A program made the translations under genes and the position numbers. A DNA stretch of 64,000 nt. It comes from an uncultured Atopobiaceae bacterium. GTDB taxonomy: Bacteria; Actinomycetota; Coriobacteriia; Coriobacteriales; Atopobiaceae. Below the pieces are notes generated by a model that saw only the letters and a list, made by a program, of their open reading frames with translations, did no database searches and was not told the origin of the DNA. The stretch covers positions 1 through 64,000 of the forward strand of contig CALULO010000004.1 in the NCBI GenBank assembly GCA_944321515.1, given 5' to 3'. Numbering within the stretch: position 1 is the first letter of the stretch; each line of letters starts with the position of its first letter. This document shows, piece after piece, positions 1 through 7,477 of the stretch.

Positions 1-77
<77 letters not shown>

Positions 78-85
78 GAAAAGAC

Positions 86-115
86 AAGGCCAGGACTTCG
101 GTCCTGGCCTTTTTT
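86..115 (+). terminator. Rho-independent terminator of tRNA-Pro
   Basis: An 11-bp stem AAGGCCAGGAC / GTCCTGGCCTT closes a UUCG tetraloop (97-100) and runs into a T6 tract, 9 nt after the tRNA CCA end. This is a textbook intrinsic terminator. Confidence 0.95.
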
Positions 116-289
116 GTATCACGTTCCCCCGTCCGACCGCCCCCCTCTCTGCGAGCCCGTTAGCAACGTCTACCGAAGGCGGCTGGCTCGGCATCCGCCC
201 AGAGATTCGCTCGCCGAAAGGACGGCGCCGCACGGCAGGGCGAATCGTAGTATGAACCGGTCCACACCACAGTCTGAAAGGGGACTCAT

Positions 290-1048
290 ATGCTCAACCT
301 TGACTTCCACGGACGCGTGGCGCTCGTCACCGGCGCGTCCTCCGGCCTTGGGGTCGCCTTCGCCCACGCTCTCGCCGAGCAGGGCGCGGACGTCGCCATC
401 CTCGCCCGCCGGGCCGACCGCCTCGAGAAGGTCGCCGAGGAGTGCCGCGCCTTCGGAATGCGCTGCCTGCCAGTGTCGTGCGACGTCTCGAGCGAGGACT
501 CCATCAAGGCCGCGGTCGCACGCGTCAAGGACGAGTTCGGGCGCGTCGACATCCTTGTGAACAACGCCGGCGTCTGCGAGTACGCACCCCTCGAGGAGCA
601 CACGACGGAGCAGTGGAACAAGGTGATCGCGACCGACCTCTCGAGCGTGTTCCTCATGACGCGCGAGGTGGCGCCCCTCTTCCGCGAGCAGGGCTACGGG
701 CGCGTCGTGAACATCGCCTCGGTCGGCGCAATACAAGCCGGGACCCTGCAGATCGGCTACTTCGCCGCAAAGGGAGCCGTGCTCCAGGTCACCCGCGCCC
801 TCGCCGCCGAGCTGGCGCCGTACGGCGTCCTCGTGAACGCCATCGCCCCCGGCGTCTTCGACACCGAGATGACCCACGACGCCCTTGAGGCGGAGGGCTC
901 GCTCGTCCTCAAGAACCGAACCGTGCTCAAGCGCTTCGCCGACCCCGTCGAGCTCGTTCCTCAGATGCTCGTCTTTGCGAGCGAGGAGAACACCTACTGC
1001 ACCGGACAGACCATCTACGTTGACGGCGGGCTCACCTCGCAGCTGTAG
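290..1048 (+). CDS. SDR family oxidoreductase (gluconate 5-dehydrogenase-like)
   Basis: This 252-aa protein is a classical short-chain dehydrogenase/reductase. The N-terminal Rossmann motif TGASSGLG lies at residues 14-21 and NNAG at 91-94. The catalytic Ser144-Tyr157-x3-Lys161 set is present, and the C-terminal YVDGG motif is typical of the family. The ATG is preceded by an AAAGGGG ribosome site. The closest flavour is the gluconate 5-dehydrogenase / 3-oxoacyl-reductase group, and NAD(P)-linked oxidation of a sugar acid or polyol is plausible. The substrate cannot be read from sequence, and the gene stands alone between two terminators. Confidence 0.9.
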   Translation: MLNLDFHGRVALVTGASSGLGVAFAHALAEQGADVAILARRADRLEKVAEECRAFGMRCLPVSCDVSSEDSIKAAVARVKDEFGRVDILVNNAGVCEYAPLEEHTTEQWNKVIATDLSSVFLMTREVAPLFREQGYGRVVNIASVGAIQAGTLQIGYFAAKGAVLQVTRALAAELAPYGVLVNAIAPGVFDTEMTHDALEAEGSLVLKNRTVLKRFADPVELVPQMLVFASEENTYCTGQTIYVDGGLTSQL

Positions 1049-1055
1049 CCCTCAC

Positions 1056-1090
1056 GCCCGTCGCCGCCGGGAGGCGGGGCGGCGGCGGGC
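1056..1090. terminator. Bidirectional terminator hairpin
   Basis: A 13-bp GC stem (1056-1068 with 1078-1090, one G-U pair) with a 9-nt loop sits between the convergent SDR gene (ends 1048) and the minus-strand lipoprotein gene (ends 1104). It has no long T tract. Its position between convergent stops supports a terminator role. Confidence 0.6.
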
Positions 1091-1103
1091 GCTCGCCCCG
1101 TGG

Positions 1104-1637
1104 TCATGCCAGGGAGAGAGTTAGCTCCACCCCGCCAGCGCCGAGCGCCTCGGCCCACCCGTCCAGGTCTTTCACGCTTGCAAGGCGGGTGTAGGGCCAC
1201 GTGTTTGACCCATAGAACGCGACAAGCTGGTCACCCTGATACAGAACGATGTCCCCCGGTCGCGCAGTCGTCCGCACGTCGTCAGACGGCAGTGCGAAGC
1301 CAAGGGCCCCGACCTTCTCGAAGCCGCCATAGTCACTCAGCAAGACGATGAGCGGCCCCTCCGCCAGCCTCTCGGCGAGCGCCTCCGCAGCCGAGTTGTC
1401 CTCGAGCGCCGCGGCGAAGGTCCTTCCTCCCACCTGGACCTCGACCTCCCTCGCCTCAATTTCGTTCCCGCTCATGCTGGTCCCATCCTCCCTGGACTCG
1501 CTAACCGTGCCGCACTCGCCCTCAGCAGGCCCGTCGGTCCGTGCGCCGCCGGCACGCGCGCACGATGCGCAGAGCAGGATGATGCAAAGCGCACCGGCGA
1601 TATGCGCTCCCAGCTCGCACGCCCTACGCGCACGCAC
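1104..1637 (-). CDS. Cyclophilin-like fold lipoprotein
   Basis: The C-terminal ~110 residues match the small cyclophilin-like domain family (Cyclophil_like type). The recognisable blocks are SDYGGFEKVGALGF, then RPGDIVLYQGDQLVAFYGS and YTRLASVKD. The N-terminus has a hydrophobic stretch GALCIILLCASC, which can act as a lipoprotein signal with lipidated Cys. I chose GTG at 1637 (177 aa): it starts just before that signal and overlaps the end of the upstream DUF3737 gene by 14 nt, suggesting coupling. Peptidyl-prolyl isomerase activity is not assured, because this family lacks many active-site residues of true cyclophilins. A longer in-frame start exists but would lie inside the neighbouring gene. 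Confidence 0.75.
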   Translation of the reverse strand: MRARRACELGAHIAGALCIILLCASCARAGGARTDGPAEGECGTVSESREDGTSMSGNEIEAREVEVQVGGRTFAAALEDNSAAEALAERLAEGPLIVLLSDYGGFEKVGALGFALPSDDVRTTARPGDIVLYQGDQLVAFYGSNTWPYTRLASVKDLDGWAEALGAGGVELTLSLA

Positions 1638-2487
1638 CGGCCCAGTCCCCGCCAGTCTCGACGACGCCGTCGGCGCCCTCAATGTCGCGTATGACCTCGC
1701 CGACCGCCGGCGCCGTGACGAAGCTCCCCGCAAGCGGGTTCTTTACGCTCACGATGGGCGTGGTCACCTCGGCCTGAACGTGACTGCGCTCGAAGGCGAG
1801 GTCGCAGTCGATCATCTTGCAGCCAACGAGGCGCAGGTCACGGCAGTAGCACAGCGGCTGGGTGCCTATGATCGTGCACCGCTCGAAGGTGACGTTTTGG
1901 CTGTACCAGCCCAGATACTCACCCTTGACCACCGAGTCGCGCACCACGACGTTGCGGGCATGCCAGAAGGCGTCCTTGGTGTCGAGCTCGCAGTGCTCGA
2001 TGACGGCGTCCTCCACGTACTGGAACGAGTACTTGCCCTGGAAGCGAACATCGCGGAAGCGTAGGCCGCTGGACCGCATCATGAAGTACTCGCTCTGGAC
2101 GGAGCAGTCGGTCATCTCGCAGCCGCACGTTGACCAGCCGAACTCCGGGGAGACTATGTCGCAGCGCGTGAGACTGGCGTCGGAGCACTCGCGGAGGGCC
2201 TTGATGCCATGGAGGGCCGTGTCGCCTATCTCCACGTGGTCGGAGTACCAGAGGGCTGCCCGGCACAGCTCGGTCATCTCGGACCCTGAGATGGTGAGGC
2301 CGTGGTCGTGCCAGAAGGGATAGCGCAGGTTGAGGAAGGCGCGTTCTACGACCACGTCGGAGCACTCCTTGAAGGCGCTCTCGCCGTCAGCCGGGCCGTC
2401 GAAGCGGCAGCCTCGCACGACGACGTCGTGGACGCCGTAGAACGCGCGCTCCTCGTCGTGCGTCTCGTTCTCGATGATGATGGGCAT
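1624..2487 (-). CDS. DUF3737 family beta-helix protein
   Basis: This 287-aa protein matches the DUF3737 family. It has repeated right-handed-helix-like turns rich in Cys, Asp and aromatic residues (for example VVVRGCRFDG, LRYPFWHDHG, TKDAFWHARN). The function is unknown; the family resembles pectate-lyase-like solenoids but has no recognised catalytic set. No signal peptide is seen, so it is probably cytoplasmic. The ATG has an upstream GAGAAAGGAACGGG ribosome site. It forms a minus-strand cluster with the coiled-coil gene upstream and the cyclophilin-like lipoprotein downstream. Confidence 0.85.
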   Translation of the reverse strand: MPIIIENETHDEERAFYGVHDVVVRGCRFDGPADGESAFKECSDVVVERAFLNLRYPFWHDHGLTISGSEMTELCRAALWYSDHVEIGDTALHGIKALRECSDASLTRCDIVSPEFGWSTCGCEMTDCSVQSEYFMMRSSGLRFRDVRFQGKYSFQYVEDAVIEHCELDTKDAFWHARNVVVRDSVVKGEYLGWYSQNVTFERCTIIGTQPLCYCRDLRLVGCKMIDCDLAFERSHVQAEVTTPIVSVKNPLAGSFVTAPAVGEVIRDIEGADGVVETGGDWAGACA

Positions 2488-2520
2488 GGCCCGTTCCTTT
2501 CTCCGATGGGGCTTAGCCCC

Positions 2521-2742
2521 CTACATCTCGGTCGACACTCGGTGCAGCAGGTGGTCGATGGAGTCAATGCCGCGCTGCGTGGCGCGCATCGCCTCCACCA
2601 GCCTCTGACGCTCGTCCAGGAGGGCGCGCTTGGTCTCGCGCACGCGCCCCTCCTCGCACGAGCACCGCGCCAACCTGGCGTGCTCTGCGTCGCAGGCGCA
2701 CTCGCACAGGCACCGCTCTATGTCACGCGTCAGTTCTCCCAA
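2521..2742 (-). CDS. Small Cys-rich coiled-coil protein (MerR C-terminus-like)
   Basis: A 73-aa product (ending DHLLHRVSTEM) has a run of Cys residues near the N-terminus (RCLCECACDAEH). A predicted amphipathic helix KRALLDERQRLVEAM follows and resembles the dimerisation helix of MerR-type regulators, without any DNA-binding domain. I chose the TTG at 2742 because it follows GAGGAGG by 6 nt; the ATG at 2769 has no good ribosome site. It could be a remnant of a regulator or a small regulatory partner of the DUF3737 gene 33 bp downstream. The function is unknown. Confidence 0.5.
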   Translation of the reverse strand: MGELTRDIERCLCECACDAEHARLARCSCEEGRVRETKRALLDERQRLVEAMRATQRGIDSIDHLLHRVSTEM

Positions 2743-3001
2743 AGCGGCCCTCCTCTCACTAGGGCCCATCCTAGGGATGAGGGGTCTCTATGTAAAAGAC
2801 CTATAGCGCATATCATCCCATGCAGAATTTGAATGAGTGGGGACAACTTAGAGGCGACCCCGCCGCCCGGGCGGGCCCGAGAGCGCGCCTTGGCTGGGCG
2901 CAGGGCGCGTCGGGCCGAAGCCCGCCCCGCGCGTGCCCCCCCGTTGCGAGAGGGCCCCTCTGGCGAGGGCACTTCTCTACGGCACGCGCGCCCGCAAGCG
3001 C

Positions 3002-3032
3002 TATCATGGTAAGGTTTTTTAACATGATTCAA
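3002..3032 (+). promoter_or_regulatory. Promoter/operator region of the activase operon
   Basis: A TATCAT -10-like hexamer (3002-3007) is followed by TTAACATGATTCAA (3019-3032), which resembles a CRP/FNR-type operator (TTGAT-N4-ATCAA, 7 of 10 positions). The start codon at 3046 follows AAAAAAGGAGG. No convincing -35 is seen. The rest of the 276-bp gap from 2770 holds only GC-rich sequence without an identifiable gene. Confidence 0.35.
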
Positions 3033-3045
3033 AAAAGGAGGTCCG

Positions 3046-4065
3046 ATGCCCTCAGACAGGAAGCGCACGGCCCGTCCGCCACGGGGGGAGCACCTCGCGG
3101 ACGTGCGCGTCATAGGTCTACCGCGCGCCCTCATGTACTACCGGCTCGGCACCAAGTGGCGCGCCTTCTTTGAGGCGCTCGGTCGAGAGGTCCAGGTGAG
3201 CAGGCCCACCGACCGCTCGATCTTCGAGCGCGGGGAGGCTCTTTCGGTTGACGAGTGCTGCCTCGCCTCAAAGCTCTATCTCGGTCACGTCGACGAGCTC
3301 GCCTCGCACGTGGACGCCGTGTTCTGCCCGAGCTTCGCCAAGCCCGGGGCATTTCGCGCCTACTGCACCAAGTTCCAGGCCCTGCCGGACCTCGTGACCA
3401 ACGCCTTCGCACTCGCCGAACGCCCGGTGACCGTGCTCTCCGAGCTCCTCTGGGAGGGCGGCGCCGAGAAGGAGGAGCGAGAGTCCTACGTCCGCCTGGC
3501 CGCGACGCTCGGGGCGTCGCGAAAGGAGGGCGTCGCCGCCTGGAAAAGAGCCCGTCGGGCGCAGGAGGACCACGATGGCCAGCTCGCCCGCGCCCAGGCG
3601 GACCTCACGCGCTCGGCGTCTCGTCTCCCCGAGGAGGCGCGGCCGCTTTCCATCCTCGTGGCGGCCCACCCCTACGTGGCCCACGACCCATACGTGGGGG
3701 GCATCGTAACCGACGCGCTGCGAGCAAATGGCGCAACGGTGCTCTTTGCCGACGAGTTCGACCACGAGCGCGCCTACCGACGCTCGCAGGACTTCTCGCC
3801 GTCCCTGCCGTGGGTGGTCAACCGCGAGCTCGTCGGTGCCATCCTCTCCCTTCACGACGAGGTTGACGGCGTCGTGCTCATCAGCGCCTTCCCGTGCGGG
3901 CCGGACTCCATGACAGACGACGCCATATCGCGCTGCGTGCACGGTCGGCCGCTGCTCACGCTCACTGTGGACGCGCAGAGCGGCACGGCCGGCGTGGAGA
4001 CGCGCGTGGAGAGCTTCGTCGACATCCTCTCGTACCAGCGCAAGGGAGGCTACCTCAATGGGTGA
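3046..4065 (+). CDS. 2-hydroxyacyl-CoA dehydratase activase-related protein (DUF2229), first copy
   Basis: This 339-aa protein matches the DUF2229 / activase-related domain. The family pattern is clear: IGLPRALMYYRLGTKWRAFF at the N-terminus, then VDECCLASKLYLGHV with a Cys pair, VDAVFCPSFA and FRAYCTKFQALPDL. The conserved cysteines suggest Fe-S or metal binding related to HgdB-type dehydratase subunits. A strong AGGAGG lies just upstream of the ATG. It is the first gene of a three-gene operon and overlaps the next gene by 8 nt. In many anaerobes equivalent domains are fused in one very large polypeptide with the activase; here they are separate. The substrate is unknown. Confidence 0.85.
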   Translation: MPSDRKRTARPPRGEHLADVRVIGLPRALMYYRLGTKWRAFFEALGREVQVSRPTDRSIFERGEALSVDECCLASKLYLGHVDELASHVDAVFCPSFAKPGAFRAYCTKFQALPDLVTNAFALAERPVTVLSELLWEGGAEKEERESYVRLAATLGASRKEGVAAWKRARRAQEDHDGQLARAQADLTRSASRLPEEARPLSILVAAHPYVAHDPYVGGIVTDALRANGATVLFADEFDHERAYRRSQDFSPSLPWVVNRELVGAILSLHDEVDGVVLISAFPCGPDSMTDDAISRCVHGRPLLTLTVDAQSGTAGVETRVESFVDILSYQRKGGYLNG

Positions 4066-5245
4066 GATTCGCGAGGTCCGACAGTCAGACGCCCCGCGTG
4101 CCAGCGTTACGGTGAGCGCGGGAGGCGCGCGCCCGACGCTGCTGCCAAGAAAGCGTCGCAGGCGTGACCGCCACTCCCGCAAGAAGGTCGCGTTTTTCCA
4201 CTACGCCTACTATGACGTGGCGTTCCAGTTCTTCGTCGAGCACGTGCTTGACGCCGACTACGTGCGCCTCCCAAGGCCAACGCGCCGCACGCTCGAGATC
4301 GGCTCAGAGCACAGCACCGACTACGTGTGCGCCCCGTTCAAGCACATCCTCGGCGGCTACGTCGAGGCCCTCGAGGCCGGGGCCAACGTCCTCGTGCAGT
4401 TCACCGGCTTCTGCCGGCTCACCTACTACGGCGAGCTCCAGGAGATGATCCTGCGCGACATGGGCTACGACGACTTCGAGATGCTCAACTTCTCCATGGT
4501 GGCCGACCACCCCTTCAAGGACTACGTCAGCTACTGCAAGAGAGTCGTGAACCCAAGCCTGTCCGTGCCAAAGGGCGTCGCCAACATGGTGGCCCTCCTA
4601 CGCATGGTCGAGCTCCTGGACGCCTACAACGACTACTACCTCGCCAACGCCGGCTTCGAGGTGGAGCCCGGCTCCTTCGAGCGCGCCCGGGAGGCCTTCT
4701 TCGACGACATGCGCTGCGCCACCGGCCGCTCGGAGATCAACCAGGCGTACCGCCACGGCATGGACGTGCTGAGGGGCCTCCCCGTCAACAAGCCCGCCCA
4801 CCCCGTGCGCGTGGGCCTCACCGGGGAGTTCTACACGGCCATCGACCCCATAAGCAACTTGGAGCTTGAGAAGAAGCTCCTCTCCATGCACGTGGAGCTC
4901 CACCGCGCGGTCAACCTCACCAACCGCATCCTGCACTACAGCGAGGAGAACACGCGCCGCTCCATAGCCGACTACGTGAGCTACGAGATGGGCCCCACCT
5001 CAAGCCTCACCATCGCCTCGGCGAAGCGCTACATGGAGGAGGGCTTTGACGGCGTGGTCCACTCCAAGTCCTCCGGCTGCACGCCGGAGATCGACTGCAT
5101 GCCCGTACTGCAGCGGCTGAGCCGGGACTTCCACGTGCCGACGCTCTTCCTGAGCTTCGACTCGCAGACCTCCGACACCGGCCTCGACACCCGCCTCGAG
5201 GCGTTCTACGACATGATCTCCATGAGGAAGGGGAGGACCCTATGA
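4058..5245 (+). CDS. 2-hydroxyacyl-CoA dehydratase activase-related protein, second component
   Basis: This 395-aa protein resembles the C-terminal part of large activase/dehydratase fusion proteins. Visible blocks are FFHYAYYDVAFQFF, DYVCAPFKHILGGYVEAL, VLVQFTGFCRLTYYGELQ, VGLTGEFYTAIDPISN and SSGCTPEIDCMPVLQRL. The spaced single cysteines (CAPFK, GFCR, GCTPEIDC) look like cluster ligands, as in HgdA/HgdB-like proteins. The ATG overlaps the previous gene by 8 nt, and the stop overlaps the next start (ATGA), so all three are translationally coupled. The first ~40 residues are basic and non-conserved. It probably partners the first DUF2229 protein and is re-energised by the activase. Confidence 0.82.
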   Translation: MGEIREVRQSDAPRASVTVSAGGARPTLLPRKRRRRDRHSRKKVAFFHYAYYDVAFQFFVEHVLDADYVRLPRPTRRTLEIGSEHSTDYVCAPFKHILGGYVEALEAGANVLVQFTGFCRLTYYGELQEMILRDMGYDDFEMLNFSMVADHPFKDYVSYCKRVVNPSLSVPKGVANMVALLRMVELLDAYNDYYLANAGFEVEPGSFERAREAFFDDMRCATGRSEINQAYRHGMDVLRGLPVNKPAHPVRVGLTGEFYTAIDPISNLELEKKLLSMHVELHRAVNLTNRILHYSEENTRRSIADYVSYEMGPTSSLTIASAKRYMEEGFDGVVHSKSSGCTPEIDCMPVLQRLSRDFHVPTLFLSFDSQTSDTGLDTRLEAFYDMISMRKGRTL

Positions 5246-6228
5246 CCGCAGGCACACCCAGCAGAAAGCGCGCCTTTCTCGGCGTCGACACCGGCTCGAT
5301 CTCCACGAAGGGCGTAGTCATTGACGAGGGGGGCAAGATCCTCGCCCGCTCCTACCTCTGGACCGAGGGCGCCCCGACCAACGCCGCGCGGCGCGTGGTC
5401 GACGAGCTCGCCTCCCAGCTGGACCGAGACCGCTACGAGGTGGTCTCGGTGGGTACCACCGGCTCCGCCCGTCGCCTGGTGGGCGCGATGCTCGGCGCAC
5501 AGGTGATCAAGAACGAGATCACCGCCCACGCCGTGGGCACCACCTTCCTGCACCCAGATGTCCGCACGATCCTGGAGATCGGCGGGCAGGACTCTAAGAT
5601 CATCCTCGTCGAGAACGGCGTCGCGGTGGACTACGCCATGAACACGCTCTGCGCGGCCGGCACGGGGTCGTTCCTGTCAAGCCAGGCGCACCGTCTCGGG
5701 GTGGAGGTGGAGCAGTTCGGCGACATAGCGGCCACCTCAAAGCACCCGGCGAACATCGCCGCGCGCTGCACCGTCTTTGCCGAGAGCGACCTCGTCCACA
5801 AGCTTCAGGTGGGCTACGAGAAGAACGACGTCATCGCGGGGCTGTGCCGTGCGGTGGCCACCAACTACCTCAACAACGTCGGCAAGGGCAAGAAGATCCA
5901 GGCGCCCGTGGTCTTCCAGGGCGGCGTCTCCAAGAACTCGGGCGTGGTGCGCGCCTTCGAGGACGAGCTCGGCATGGAGGTCCTCGTTGACCCCGACGGC
6001 CACCTCATGGGCGCCTTTGGCGCGGCGCTTCTCGCCGCCGACACGCCGGCCGCCGAGCGACGGACCTTCTCCTGGGACGTCGACGACTTCGAGTTCCGCA
6101 CGCGCGAGGTGGTCTGCGGACGCTGCGCCAACCACTGCGAGGTCGTCTGTGTCTACAAGGACGACGAGCTCATCGACTCATGGGGCAACCGCTGCGAGCG
6201 AGGCGCAGTCAGGCCGAAGGCACGCTAG
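5242..6228 (+). CDS. Acyl-CoA dehydratase activase (BadF/BadG/BcrA/BcrD ATPase)
   Basis: This 328-aa protein belongs to the ASKHA ATPase family that activates 2-hydroxyacyl-CoA dehydratases by ATP-driven electron injection. The phosphate-binding FLGVDTGSISTKGVV starts the domain. GGQDSKII, the cluster-binding TLCAAGTGSFL and ARCTVFAESDLVH follow, with VFQGGVSKN near the end. The conserved Cys residues in the AAGTG and ARC blocks would bridge a [4Fe-4S] cluster in a homodimer. The C-terminal ~35 residues add four to five Cys (CGRCANHCEVVC, NRCERG), an extension usually seen in the fused versions. It starts in an ATGA overlap with the upstream gene. Confidence 0.9.
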   Translation: MTAGTPSRKRAFLGVDTGSISTKGVVIDEGGKILARSYLWTEGAPTNAARRVVDELASQLDRDRYEVVSVGTTGSARRLVGAMLGAQVIKNEITAHAVGTTFLHPDVRTILEIGGQDSKIILVENGVAVDYAMNTLCAAGTGSFLSSQAHRLGVEVEQFGDIAATSKHPANIAARCTVFAESDLVHKLQVGYEKNDVIAGLCRAVATNYLNNVGKGKKIQAPVVFQGGVSKNSGVVRAFEDELGMEVLVDPDGHLMGAFGAALLAADTPAAERRTFSWDVDDFEFRTREVVCGRCANHCEVVCVYKDDELIDSWGNRCERGAVRPKAR

Positions 6229-6251
6229 GGCCAGGGGCTCGCTCCCGCAGC

Positions 6252-6290
6252 CGGCCCCCGCACGTGCGGCCCTCGCTCGTGCGGGGGCCG
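6252..6290 (+). terminator. Hairpin after activase operon
   Basis: A perfect 13-bp GC stem CGGCCCCCGCACG / CGTGCGGGGGCCG with a 13-nt loop lies 24 bp after the activase stop. It lacks a T tract, so terminator function is likely rather than certain. A TATCAT hexamer at 6341-6346 may be the -10 of serC. Confidence 0.55.
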
Positions 6291-6382
6291 CGTCATGTGT
6301 CCCCTGCGTTTCGGTCCCGTCGGCAGCGCGGGACACGGTCTATCATGTGCTCCACTGCATCCAACTAAAGCAGGAGGGCGAT

Positions 6383-7468
6383 ATGGCACGAGTCTTTAAC
6401 TTCTCCGCCGGGCCCGCCGTGCTTCCCGAGGAGGTCCTCGGCAAGTGCGCGGACGAGATGCTCGATTATGCCGGCTGCGGCATGAGCGTCATGGAGATGA
6501 GCCACCGATCGTCCGAGTTTCGCGCCATCGTCGAGGGGGCGGAGGCGCGCCTTCGCTCCCTCATGGGAATTCCGGAGAACTACAAGGTGATCTTCACGCA
6601 GGGCGGTGACTCGCTGCTGTTTGCCACCGTCTTCATGAACCTCGCGACAAACGGCAAGGCCGACTACGTGATCACCGGCAACTGGGCCAAGAAGGCCTTC
6701 CAGGAGGCGCAGATCCTCGGCGACGCCAAGGCCGTGGCCTCCTCAGCGGACAAGAACTTCTCCTACATTCCGGACTGCTCCGACCTGCCCATCCGCGAGG
6801 ACGCGAGCTACCTCTACATCTGCGAGAACAACACCATCTACGGCACTCGCTTCTGGGAGCTGCCCAACACCAAGGGGCACGTGCTCGTCTCCGACCAGTC
6901 CTCGATGTTCCTGTCCGGCCCGGTCGACGTCTCCCGCTACGGGCTCATCCACGCAGGCGTGCAGAAGAACGTCGGCCCAGCGGGCGTGCAGACCGTGATC
7001 GTCCGCGAGGACCTCATCCCGGAGGACCTGCCCGGAGTGCCCACGATGCTTAGGCTCAAGACCCAGGCCGACGCCGGCTCGCTCTACAACACCCCCAACT
7101 GCTGGGGCATCTACGTCTGCGGGCTCGTCTTCGAGTGGCTCGAGCGGATGGGCGGCCTCACAGCAATGGGGGAGAGGAACGCTGAGAAGGCCCGCCTGCT
7201 CTACGACTTCCTCGACTCCTCCGACCTTTTCTCGTCCACCGTGGAGCCACGCGACCGCTCCTACATGAACGTCCCCTTCGTCACCGGCGACAAGGACCTC
7301 GACGCCGAGTTCGTCTCTGCGGCAGCCGCCGCCGGGCTCGTCAACCTCAAGGGTCACCGCACGGTCGGCGGCATGCGCGCCTCGATCTACAACGCGATGC
7401 CCATCGAGGGCGTCGAGGCACTCGTAAGCTTCATGAAGGACTTCGAGGCGCGCCACGCGGCGCGCTAG
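6383..7468 (+). CDS. serC: Phosphoserine aminotransferase
   Basis: A 361-aa fold-type I PLP enzyme, the usual SerC length, begins with the characteristic RVFNFSAGPAVLPEEVL. It also has MSVMEMSHRSSEF, TQGGDSLLF and the PLP-lysine region HAGVQKNVGPAG. It converts 3-phosphohydroxypyruvate and glutamate into phosphoserine, the second step of serine synthesis. The ATG is set 7 nt after CAGGAGGG. An in-frame extension reaches far upstream through the activase 3' end but has no conserved residues. serA follows 9 bp downstream, so the two form a serine operon. Confidence 0.96.
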   Translation: MARVFNFSAGPAVLPEEVLGKCADEMLDYAGCGMSVMEMSHRSSEFRAIVEGAEARLRSLMGIPENYKVIFTQGGDSLLFATVFMNLATNGKADYVITGNWAKKAFQEAQILGDAKAVASSADKNFSYIPDCSDLPIREDASYLYICENNTIYGTRFWELPNTKGHVLVSDQSSMFLSGPVDVSRYGLIHAGVQKNVGPAGVQTVIVREDLIPEDLPGVPTMLRLKTQADAGSLYNTPNCWGIYVCGLVFEWLERMGGLTAMGERNAEKARLLYDFLDSSDLFSSTVEPRDRSYMNVPFVTGDKDLDAEFVSAAAAAGLVNLKGHRTVGGMRASIYNAMPIEGVEALVSFMKDFEARHAAR

Positions 7469-7477
7469 GGAGGCGCC

